Position numbers and translations under genes: made by a program
Shown: piece by piece, positions 23,695 through 34,188 of the stretch
Layout: every line of letters begins with the position of its first letter
How positions within the stretch are numbered: the stretch's first letter is position 1
Notes under the pieces: model-generated
Databases searched by the model: none
What the model saw: only the letters and a program-made list of their open reading frames with translations
Told to the model about the DNA's origin: nothing
Origin: Amoeboaphelidium protococcarum
Taxonomy: Eukaryota > Aphelidiomycota > Aphelidea
DNA: 64,000 nucleotides
NCBI GenBank assembly: GCA_023515745.1
Contig: JALECJ010000254.1
Location: forward strand, 62,001-126,000
Reading direction: 5' to 3'

Positions 23695-24791
23695 AATAAG
23701 TTCTGTGTTGGCAGGGCATGACACTCTTGCTGTCATGCCCACTGGATATGGTAAATTGTTAATTTATGAGTTTCTGTGTCTTCTGAAGCCGAACAAGGTA
23801 GTCATTGTTATCGCTCCCAACTGTCGCGCTGGCGGATGATATACATGCGAGATTGTCCTAGTAAGGCATGGCTGTTTACAGAAGGTATTAGGTGGCCAAT
23901 GATTCCGTGGAAAATGTCAGATCTGGAGTTGTTCCCTGTGCAGTAGAGCATATTACGTACAGATCCTTTGAAACTATGCAGAAGTCGTTGAATGCAAATG
24001 GCAGGCTGAAGACCATTGTAATGGACGGAGCGTACACCTCCGTCTAGTGGGCGAGTTTCTGTGGCTGCATGAAGAATTTTGGACTGTTCTATGTATGCGC
24101 TGTGCCTCTTTTAACGATGTCTGCTACCGTGCCGCTAATAATTCCTAAGCTGAATGCAAGATTTAAACTATTTTGTTGCGTTGTCTCGGTAATGCATTTG
24201 ATGGCGAGTCAGCAATCGTCACGTTCTACCTCGTTTCATCAGGCAGCGTCGTGTTCAGAGTGAAGAATTTGAGTTTAATGTATACTAATTAATCATTATT
24301 CCTCATTTAGAGCAACAACCGCACAGATTCTCTGCCAATAAGTAGTTTGTCACTTGCTGAAACGAACCTGGAGCGAAATGACAAGCTGAGTTGTCGTAAA
24401 GTAGAGGTCTAGATAGAGTGTATCAAGTACGATTTTCGAGCATGGTATCACAATAAATCAGAATAACCTACTCATACTGGGACTGAATGAATGTATGACA
24501 GTGATAAATTAATTTTTTCATCTGATTGCCCATGCCAGAAGACTGATACAGAGATTTGTGATATGTTCACTCATTCTTCACGGATTAAGCATCACCACTA
24601 AATGGATGATAAACTATCTCGCCACACAGACTATATTGTGGATAGTCGATGGTCTTAAATCTCTAAAAAGAGTTGTGTTGGACTCTGACTCTCGCGAAAT
24701 TGTGCAATTGGTTTACACTGTTTATAGTGAGAGCAGAGTTTATCGAGATTAACTTAGAGTAGCGGTCAATGAGTCTTCCGTTTCCTAATGA
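23672..24791 (+). pseudogene. Decayed RecQ-type helicase (copy 2, N-terminal half)
   Basis: A second helicase start follows head-to-tail: an ENGQFEAISSVLAGHDTLAVM region and PTGYGK (Walker A without the final Ser), then a frame break near 23830. A later LKTIVMDGAYTSVQWASF segment corresponds to a DEAH motif II changed to DGAY, and MSATVP to motif III. Downstream fragments (to about 24486 and 24791) are in different frames. A TACTAAT…TTTAG element near 24282-24310 looks like a former intron end. The changed catalytic residues and several frameshifts support a pseudogene. Confidence 0.6.
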
Positions 24792-25161
24792 TATTGAGTA
24801 AATATTACAAGGCGGATTGAGAAGAATGCGCAACCATGTAACACAAAACTCTATCAATTTTTTTTTTCATAAGTCGCCAGTAGCATAGTATATTTTCCCT
24901 GTTGTTACTTATTGTTGTATCCTCAGCGGAGTTCCATCTGTTACTGCTTCATTCGGCCAGTGCTGTGAAACTGAGCTGAACGAAACTCTTCTCACGTTTG
25001 TTCCTCCTGACTTTGACTCTTTATTCTTCATCAGAGTGGCGTTATTTTGGTTACTTTACACAGTGTATTGTATTGTATAGTAGTGTAATTGACTATCCAA
25101 GTGAAAGTTCTTTATATCTATCTAATCTGCACTAGTATACATTAATTTCTATTATAAAAAA
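24792..25161. other. Intergenic, upstream of the VHS-GAT gene
   Basis: No gene is seen. A T-run (about 24857-24867) and a gtattgtattgtatagtagtg short repeat near 25064-25085 are the only features. It separates the decayed helicases from the adaptor gene. Confidence 0.4.
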
Positions 25162-26583
25162 ATGTCTAATCTGGTTTAGTAGTTGGATAGTGTAATCAGT
25201 GGAGGTCTGAAGCAGTAGAAGCGTACACAATTGTAGACGATGATTGATATGGCATGTGACATTTAGCATCCTGAACCTGATCTAGGACTTAATCTTGAGA
25301 TTGTGGATTTGATTAATTAAAAGTAAAAGAATTTGCCGCATGAAGCCGCCATGACCATTGTAGAGTATGTAAACAGCAGAGACACTCATTAGAGTATGTT
25401 GGCTCTCTCACTTTTGGACCAGTGTGTGAAGAACTGCGGCTTCCCATTCCACTTGCAGATTAGCACTAAAGCTTTCCTGAATGAGTTTGTTAGAAAATTT
25501 CCTGAGCGTCCACCTGCTAATCGGACTGCTGTCTAAGAGCGCATTTTGGAGCAGATTCAGTTGTGGAACTATGGTATCTTTGAGGTGAGCAAGTACCGTC
25601 AAGATTTAGTGCATATCAATGATATGTATCGACTCTTGAAGAGGAAGGGCTATACTTTTCCGTAAGTTCGATAAGAAGCCGCTTAGTTATTTGCCGGAAC
25701 ACCTTCATCCATACTGAGCAATAATGCATTAAAAACTCGCGATGAGTTGGAGAATGAGGATAGAATGGTGTAGAGTGCGAAATTGCAGGAGCTTGTTCGT
25801 CGCGGTACGCCTGCTGACTTGGCTCAGGCTAATGAACTCATGAAAGTCATGGCTGGCTACTACCATGATAAAATTCCAGATTACTCGACTCAGTAGAATG
25901 AAATGTTGGAATCCGTAGAAGGGAATGGTAAGCGATTGCTGGATAAGCTCAAAACTATTGCGCCAGGCATTCCAGCTGTGGGAGTACAGGTTGCATTGAT
26001 TGACAATCGGGAGCTGTAGGATATGCTGGCCGTGGTCAAGTCGGGACAGCCAAAGATTTTGAAATTGATTGAAAATGCTATGGCTGCAGGTGATTCTGAG
26101 GGAAATGTCAATACGGATCGTCTTTTGTACTTGAATGATATCTTGAACGAAGGTTTGAGAATCTATGACTAGTTGAAGAACAACCAGACTGTTGATTTTG
26201 GAAAGGTTTAGTCCATTATGCTGCATTCTAATGTTACATCTCCGGCATCTGTGAATTCCCAGGCTAAATAAGTTCCATAATAATAATAATAGTAGAAGGA
26301 GCTGTCTCTTATCGATATGGGAGAAGACGATGACATTTTGGATCCTCTAGAAAGGAAAACTAGTGGTGGAGCAATTTAACTTGGAAAGGGACCAACTCAC
26401 ACCTAGTCATCAGTATAAGCTTAGTCTCCACCTAAAAAGTCAAGTGATCCGTTCGGTGAGTTGGCTGGACTTAATTTTGGAATGTCAAGCCAAGTGCCTG
26501 CTTAGAATGCTCCATAAAATTCTAATAACGGCAAATAGAATTCATAATCAGGCCAGCCATCTCAATTTGACAGTTTGATATGA
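25162..26583 (+). CDS. VHS-GAT trafficking adaptor (TOM1/Lsb5/GGA-like)
   Basis: A 473-residue protein of the post-Golgi/endosomal sorting adaptors. An N-terminal VHS domain (about 1-150; LLDQCVKNCGFPFHLQI) and a central helical GAT domain (about 185-335), which in relatives bind cargo, Arf GTPases or ubiquitin, are followed by an unstructured Gln-rich tail. The tail holds a six-Gln run written TAA and TAG (about 26278-26295) and a DPF motif near residue 429 that could bind AP-2 or a GAE-type ear. No GAE ear domain is present, so TOM1 or Lsb5 type is favoured over GGA. Confidence 0.85.
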
Positions 26584-26867
26584 ATAGAATATTACTAATA
26601 CGTTCGCTCTAAATTCATAGAATAATTTTGACTTAATTAATTGCTTGATCATGTTTATGACAATTTCTATGAGACAGACCAGCCAGACTTCTTTATGCGC
26701 CGCTGTGCAACGGAGCAGCCGCAATGATCGTGATTTTAGCTTTTTACAGAATCGATCGACACGCGTGTGATTTTTGTATCTAATCACGAGCTTATTTTCA
26801 GCGGAGTTAAAAGATTTTAGTTCAAGCTGCGGACTCTGATAATCACAATCCAAGAATATTTCTCCTA

Positions 26868-28112
26868 ATGATAATATCCGTAGTTCCTCTTTTGTTTGTA
26901 CTATTTCTTTAGAAAACGATATCAACGCCTATTCCCGGGAATGATGCAGGATATCAAGTATAAAGTGTACCCACCTCATATAATGATGACGATGATATGA
27001 CTGAAAGCGCGTTTTAATGGCATACAGATCTCCCAAAGGACCAATAGATTAAGACCTCAAAAAAAATTCATACCAATTTGGCTAATGCCAGACGAGTCAC
27101 TCCAAAGGCTTTACGTCGTCGTGATGAACAGGATCTACATGATATCACAGTCGCCAATTTGGATAATGAACCTAAAATGATAATTGATCTCTTGTAAATT
27201 GGGTAGAATCTTCGTGCTAGGGAGCTATGGGATGATTATAATTAAGATACAGAGTCATCGAATTAGCCAGAGTTACGCGATGCAATCTGTGGACATGGAG
27301 ATGGCGAGTTTATCCAGTCGTTGCTGATGAGCTTCCGTAATATTGAAGATGATATCTCGCGATTTAATTACATCTTCCAGTGTTGGTTATCTGCTATTGA
27401 CTAAAAGAATGACCGCGATTCATTTGAAGCTATTTTAGAGTCTGTGAAAGGGTAAGAAGATTAGATTTTACAGCTGTTGAGATAGACTGCTATTTACGGT
27501 GGAGAGGACGGATTTTTGTATGTGATCACACTGCTAAAAGATGACATTTCACAAAAGACGTGGACTACATTACCACCAGTTATAATGGAGTTTTTGCCAT
27601 CTGATGATACCTAATCTACGTATTTAGAAATGTTTATGGACGCCAAAATAGTCAATGATCCCATACTCTACCGCAAAGTTATAGTGGGGATATGGAACAG
27701 CGCGTTCCATTGGATGAACGCATCGGTGTGGAAATACGTGTCGCTTTCTCCGGAACTACGGAGAGATGTTACCGCGATGGCTGAAGGTATGCGCGGTGCC
27801 ATGACTCTAGGCAACCTCAACCTTATCAACGGTATGATTATAGGTGGCTAATTGACAGAAACAAGTTGGCATACATTGTTGCTAAATATTGCCCATGGTG
27901 TTGATAGTTGGAAGTCATTCGCTTACATGGTAAATTGCCCGGTGAGGACTTTGAAGAATCTGAGATTCTTAGCCAAGGACTTGAATGCTTTTCTGCTCAG
28001 TATATAGCAAGGGAAAACATTTGTGGATTACTCATAATATCTATAACCACATGCTTTCAGTAATGGCCCTCCGATTTGTTACAAATTGGTGCATAACGTT
28101 GATTTTAATTGA
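26868..28112 (+). CDS. Secreted protein of unknown family, paralog A
   Basis: A 414-residue single-exon protein with a clear signal peptide (MIISVVPLLFVLFLQKTIS), then a low-complexity linker and a long helical region. It is paralogous to the next gene: both share DAIC…GD…IQ, a CWL(S/A)(A/S)I motif, LLKDDI, WKYV/WKFV…ELR, and TSWHTLL…WKSFAYMVNCP versus TWHQYLL…WESFAYLVNCP. The HTDLPKDQQ segment after the linker aligns with the F-box-like segment of paralog B. No known enzyme motif is seen. The tandem secreted pair suggests a lineage-specific, possibly host- or prey-directed family. Confidence 0.8.
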
Positions 28113-28654
28113 TCATGTCTCGGACTGATAAGTGTCCCTGATTGGTTGGTTCTACGTATGCCCAAAGTCGATATGTCCATATGAGCTCACGATTTAAAGG
28201 TGTAGTTTTATAGAAAAAGTAATATACAAATAGATTAATAAACTGGTCCTTTATCTAATTTCATTACTTACACTTTAAGCTTCAAGTTTTATAAAATTAG
28301 ATTGACGTAGTGTAGATCGTAGGGGGGTTGATCGACGCGTCCAAACATCTGTTGGTACTATCGGTGAGAGAGAAGGCAATCGACTAGGCGTGAAGTAGTA
28401 TTCCAGCATTATTGGGGGAGTTCTTGAATCCTTATCACTGTTAATAATTCTTTAGGCAGTTCTCTCTAAATTAAAATTGAAATGATCAGCAAAAAGTAAA
28501 AGTCAGTCAGTAACTTCTAAGTGGTCATCGACAAATCGACAGACGATCAGGGACGAGAGGCGTTCGACGTTTAACACGTTGTGCTCTAGGGGCGCAGCAT
28601 TCAACGTCCTATGGATTAGTATTGCTAGCACTTTCAATTTTGTAAATATCCGAC
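28113..28654. other. Intergenic between the two secreted paralogs
   Basis: This stretch contains a GC palindrome (atcgacgcgtcc near 28334) and a gtcagtcagt repeat near 28502. A minus-strand frame at 28503-28694 has no supporting homology and was not called. It probably holds the promoter of paralog B. Confidence 0.4.
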
Positions 28655-29770
28655 ATGTATACCGCGTCACTTCTATGGCTCCTAAGCGCGCCATTCTTTG
28701 GCAGACTCTACTGCAATCCTACTGGCTATGACCGTGCGCATGGCGTGCCGCAAAATTTGGAAGATCCCGGTGAATCCTCATTTGACGTGTTTACTGATCT
28801 ACCATTGGACTTTTAGAAACATATATTTTAGTAGACCGATGACCCTAAATTGGCTCTTGTTAATTAGATAGCTAGATAAGCTTGGGAAGAACGTAGTTTA
28901 GATGACAAGATCAGAATTGCAATTGAAAGCAATAGAGTTCCTCAGATGCTCATTCACCTATTGAAATCAGGCAACACTGATCGCGCAAGATAGTTATTCT
29001 AAGCAACTTTGATATTAGACTTGCTTGGCGATGAGATAGGTGATGCTATTTGCAGATACGGCGACTCTGTTATCATTCAAGACTGGCTAACCAATCTCCC
29101 TGGCGACTAAGAAGTTCCATCTTTGTTGAATTGTTGGCTAGCAAGTATTAGCGGTAAAAACTCACGCGAATCCATGTTGACTATTTTGAATAGCTAACCA
29201 GATATTGTTGTTAATGACTTTCTTGAAACCGCGGTTACTAGCACTAATCCTGATGAATTCTACCATATGATTTCCCTACTGAAAGACGATATTGACCAAA
29301 GCATATGGGCAAAATTACCTTTGTTTATCATTACGCGGTAAGGTGATTTTACTGGTAATTTCTAGGCCTTTTTGGATGCCAAGCCCGTGACTTCTGATCT
29401 AATCTACTAAAAGATGTTGGAGGATATTTGGACGAGTACATATTAATATTAGAATATCCCTGTATGGAAATTTGTGGCCAGATCTTCAGAGTTACGGAAT
29501 GTTGAAGCAATGTCTCTTGGTCTTAAAGTTGGAATGCTAATGAGTAACTTGGAATTGATTTAAAGTTCCATCAGACGAAAGTAATTAACATAGGAGACTT
29601 GGCATCAATATTTGCTTTAAATGGCACATGATGATGAAAATAGAGGTTGGGAATCATTTGCATATTTGGTGAATTGCCCTTTGCCGACTGTGAATGGATG
29701 GCTTGATGTAATATAAAACGGCGAGCCGTTCACTATTGTCACTGGTTGGACGCATTAAATTTCTTGTTGA
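28655..29770 (+). CDS. Secreted protein of unknown family with F-box-like segment, paralog B
   Basis: A 371-residue single-exon protein with a hydrophobic N-terminus (MYTASLLWLLSAPFFGRLYC) acting as a signal peptide. Residues about 40-80 (FTDLPLDFQKHIFQQ…ALVNQIARQAWEE) match the F-box pattern: Leu-Pro, spaced hydrophobics, then Val…Trp. The rest is helical and about 30% alike to paralog A by eye over most of its length. An F-box behind a signal peptide is unusual: it would act only if the protein reaches another cell's cytosol, or the match may be fortuitous. The frame contains many Gln TAA/TAG codons and ends at TGA 29768. Confidence 0.8.
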
Positions 29771-29872
29771 CGCAGCACCATGTCAGGCTAATTGAAGGTA
29801 GTTCTTAGAAAGAACATTAAAAGCGTTTAAATGAAATAAAATTACTTCTATTTTACCGTGCTCAACTCACCA

Positions 29873-32491
29873 TCACTCGGTGTCTGTAGAATTCTAGTCA
29901 TATTGTGATTTATCACTGCTCGGATCATTATACTTGGAACTGAGATCATTCGAGATGTACTTCTACTATTCCTTCTCAGCAGACTTTACTGGGCTCTTAG
30001 CAAAGCCTAAATGAGCAGCATAAATGGATCCCAGATCAATGCTTGAGCGTTATTACCGCAGAATAGAGTCAAGTCGTAGGGTGCTGAAGCCATCATGTAC
30101 ATCCCCATTTCCAGAAATTTCCGAAACTATATCAGGCTGCAATTGCTTAATGTTAATCACAACTGGTGCAACTTAAGGAAATGGTAAAGATGCTATTTCC
30201 TGAATTGGCATCTGCTAGCGGATCCAGGAGAGAGTGGTTGATCTCAACTCGGGTGAGCACTCTTTCCACAGCACTCCCATTTCATCAGTGCCATTCAAGG
30301 ATAGAGCCAATTAACACTACGGATTGGATTCAACTTAAAGCCGAATGATATTCCAGCAATAAATGACAAATCCTTTATTTCCTTTATTTTACTTTACCAA
30401 ACTAATACTTTTCTTTATAAAATCCGACTTTATCATTAATTCATTAATCCAAGGATCATTACTAAATGTCCTTATTAGCAAAACCATAATCTGTGTAAAG
30501 ATGAATTAGAATATCGAGTGATGAGTGAGTCGAATGAATAGATACTACAACTTGGCCCAAAATTTTAACGAAATCTAAAGCACAGACTACCGGGACTCTT
30601 CTGAATTAGATACAGCACTTTTAAGTACCTCAAACAAAACATGCATGAGATTAACTAGGTGTGAAGGAACCCGCCCTTTCACCGTATGACTCGCCACTTT
30701 AATACTAGTCTTTCCAAGATGCAAGTATTCTAAATACAAATCAATAACATTCACAACTTGGCTCAATTTGGTGACTAGGTGTCGATTAGTTGAAAGCGAC
30801 AAATCGGCTAGACAGGAGGGATCATCATTGACGGGAGTTCCAGCATTACTAGTGTTTGCCCCGAGTGGCTTTACAAGTTTGAGAGAGCTCTTTACACTGA
30901 ATTGATACAAAACTTTTATGAGGCAATTGGCAAGCATTATAGATGAATCATCAGACACTGAACCTTCCAATTATTAACCAGATCTCCAGGATATACATGT
31001 AGAGAGTAATTACTCAATTCTAGATAATGTCAGATCTAGCACTGAAGATGGATCTTGACAATAATCATAAAACAACATTATGGCTCCTTCTACTTCACGC
31101 CCCGACTCTATGAGATCAGATATAAAATCGGCAGCGTATCTGATCATAGACTGTAGAGCTGTATCATTCCCAGGATCTAACAAGACAATATTCCACAAAG
31201 ATTCAACAAATCGGAAATTAGAAAGCACCCGAAATCTTTCCACCTGTCGCTATAAGCACTGAGGATCTTCATTGACATTTCCAAATGATTTAAACAATAA
31301 TCTAATCAGAATTTACTCCACTGCCGAATGACCCAGCCCCACCAACATTCTCATTATCAAAGGAATCTCCACAGCTGAATTACGAGGACTCAGAAACTTG
31401 TTCATTACAAAATCCAATAATCTATTGCCATCACGTAGAATGACATAATCTATAAATTTACAAAAATGATGATAATTGCCATCTGACTATTCATCAAACA
31501 CATTGAACAGAGATGCTATAATTTCCCTAAATCTAATATCTAACAGCTTTACATTCTACGTGTTGGGAAAGTAAAATAGATCCACCGTGTTGTAAGAGTA
31601 CTTCTACACCCACATATCGTTACTCTACTTTTTACTGCTGTAACATACCCGGCTGAGTCTTTCAGTTGAATAAAAGAGATCCTTATCCCAGACAGTGCTG
31701 CAGTTTACAGAAGAATCGGCGCTGTTAGTATAGTCAATTCTAGTGATAAAAGACATTAAACATTCTACAACGCCCTATGTCTACAGCAGATCCATCATCT
31801 AATCTGTAATACGAGGATTAGGAAGATCCAGCAGTCTCTTTAGCAACTCTTTCATCCTGATATTGTACATTTAGCTGGCAACCTGCTCAATACTGCCTCT
31901 ACCAGCAGTCTGATTGTTAATGTGCTATTCCAATAACCGCCTAGTCTCGCCATCTAATAGCTAAAGATCATCAGCACTACCCATATCACTGTTCGACCCT
32001 TCATTAAAACTACCAAGGGAAGTTCTGGAGATATCTTCAATCTAAACGTCAGACTTTTGTTATTACACAAGCTGAGTATTCTAATCAGCGAAACCCATTC
32101 GGAATAATTCATTCACATTCCATGTGCCCAGAGCAGATTGACCATTTGAAGATAAAGTGCCAGGACCAGCAGAGAGCATCTAAGACCATAAAGTGTTCTC
32201 TTACCGACCATCACTCTGATCATCATCATCTTTCACTATCACAGAATCATCGTCAATTGTCTCCACCTCCATGTCATCGCTAGAGTCTAACTACTGATTT
32301 GGCATCATTCTTTATTCCACGCCAACCTCATAATTATCTTTATTCAAGACGACCTCTCCTCTAGGGTCTTCAACGTTGGACACTATTGTCGGTTATAAAG
32401 AGATGTCATCTTCAACTGGACTTTCAGCCATCATCATCGTCTAGTCAGGAACAATGTCCTATCCATTTATCGATTCGCGGCCAGTATCCAT
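29873..32491 (-). CDS. SAPS/SIT4-associated protein family (PP6 regulatory subunit)
   Basis: An 872-residue single-exon protein. The acidic N-terminal third is disordered. From about residue 200 it forms a helical-repeat region. It includes a stretch (PLIMRMLVGLGHSAVEQILI) resembling the SAPS segment around GTPAVMDLLL, and a later LTHHSIFQFIFTQIM…NDPWINEL stretch resembling the SAPS block before the conserved Trp/Asn segment. Yeast SAPs and human PPP6R proteins bind the Sit4/PP6 phosphatase. The frame stays open through to TGA 29873, joining what look like separate ORFs. The family call is fairly good, not certain. Confidence 0.68.
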
Positions 32492-32860
32492 TCTAGTAAT
32501 GAAGAAACTATTCAAATTATTATTTTAATTACCAACAACGACTACCACTGCAATAATAATAATATATAAACTCTAGACCTTTCAAGGTAAAGAGAATACT
32601 TGAAACGATGTTGAGGATAAAAGGTGGACAGGTCGGAATTTGTCTCTTCTTTGTCTCCGTTGCCACGACAGGTCGCCTTGAGAGTACTCGCTCGCGAATC
32701 TCTTCTCTTTATTTATAGTTGATCACTTTCTGTATTTTAATACCGCATAGAATTTGGTTGGGCGCGATTCTTGTATTATTGTCTCTGATTGAAAAAAGCT
32801 ATTGCATATCAGCATATTAGCGGACGAAAGTCAGCGAAACAAGACATATTTGTTAGTATA
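32492..32860. promoter_or_regulatory. Divergent promoter region (SAPS-like and SNW1)
   Basis: This 369-base region lies between two divergent genes. It contains a short aataataataatatataa AT stretch and two gacaggtcg copies (about 32630 and 32668). No coding frame is recognised. Confidence 0.4.
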
Positions 32861-34015
32861 ATGCCGTTCAAGTCTTCTAGCATTCCCTCACCTGTATCGA
32901 AGATTGTGAAGGTGGATAATCCTAAACCACGTCGCTCTTCTGCAGCATAATCTTCCATATAGAGTAATCGATAGAAGTAGAAGAAATAGAGAACATTTGA
33001 GCACTTGGAATAGCAGGATTAAGAATCAAGTATTGAGGAGCAAGATCGCATTATCCCGCGGTATCCTAATAGATCGGATTGGAAACCGGAATAGTAGAGT
33101 GATTTTGGAGATGGTGGGGCGTATCCAGAGATCATGCTCGCCCAGTATCCTCTCAATATGGGCCGTAAGAGAGGAGGATTGAAGAGGAAAGGTGAAACTC
33201 TACCCGTGCGTATAGATACTGAAGGCAATATGCAGTTGATGTACCGAGGTGGTGCTGATCAGTAGTCAATTTCTCAAGTTAATAGTAATTCGTAAAATCT
33301 ATAACTCTCTCTTAACAAGACCTCTCTATAGGATGCTAAACCATTATAGTCACTCACCATTGTGGATGTATAATAATCTTTACGGCGGCCCACTGAGGAA
33401 GAGGCTATGGCGGTGGCTCAACGTACACAACAAGCGATTGAATAGCGCATGTAAGATAGAGCCAAAGCCACGAATCCATCCGCCGTGGTCAAGCAGTAGA
33501 AGGATCAGTTTGTAAAGTACACTCCCGCAATACCTGATAAAGAGCTGGGAATTCAGTAGAGAATTGTCCGAATTGTGGAAGCTCCTGTAGATCCGCTTGA
33601 ACCACCGCGATTTAGGATTAAGAAGCGCGATATGATAAGGTAGGAAGAAGATAATGCTCCAGTTCTACATACCCCAGCCAGCATAACATGGGATGCCAAG
33701 AGTAAAGAGGAGTAGAAATAGATTCGTGATCAGTGGAACATCCCTGCAGCCGTCTCTAATTGGAAGAATGTTGGCGGACAGGTGATTTCTTTAGATAAAC
33801 GATTAGCTGGATAGAATCTATAAAAGGAGCTGTAACAGGTGAAAGTCAGTGATAAATTTTCCAAGTTCAGTGAAGCGTTGTACATTGCGGATAAACACGC
33901 TCGCTCCGAGATGGAACTTAAAGCTGATCTGCAGCGAAAGTAATAAGAACTTGATAAGGCTTCACGGTAATAACATCTTAGCCAAGTTGCAGACCGTCAT
34001 ACCAGGAATCGGTGA
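32861..34015 (+). CDS. SNW1: SNW-domain splicing factor (SNW1/SKIP, Prp45)
   Basis: A 384-residue spliceosome component that joins at activation and stays through catalysis. The SNW domain is evident: [11 protein letters not shown] near residue 95, [22 protein letters not shown], the signature PAAVSNWKN…IPLDKRLA as [20 protein letters not shown] (about 300), and [20 protein letters not shown]. The protein stops soon after this ([11 protein letters not shown]), so the C-terminal tail of animal SNW1 (536 residues) is missing; the length is close to yeast Prp45 (379). Gln-rich segments are written mostly with TAG. Confidence 0.92.
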
Positions 34016-34188
34016 TTTTTCTACATTATTTCTGAATAAATTGAGCTTTTATCAATTACTTGAAAATAAAGTGAAATTGTTCTTATGCGCTGATTACACT
34101 CAAACATTCCTCTTTGAAAATTTTAATCTCTTCTTTTCCATCCACTCTCATTAGCTTCAAAACGCTAAATCCGTAATCACGTCTTGAA

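Noticed and set aside
27057-27070. Apparent frameshift at an A-run in secreted paralog A
   Set aside because: A recount gives eight A residues and the frame continues without a break.
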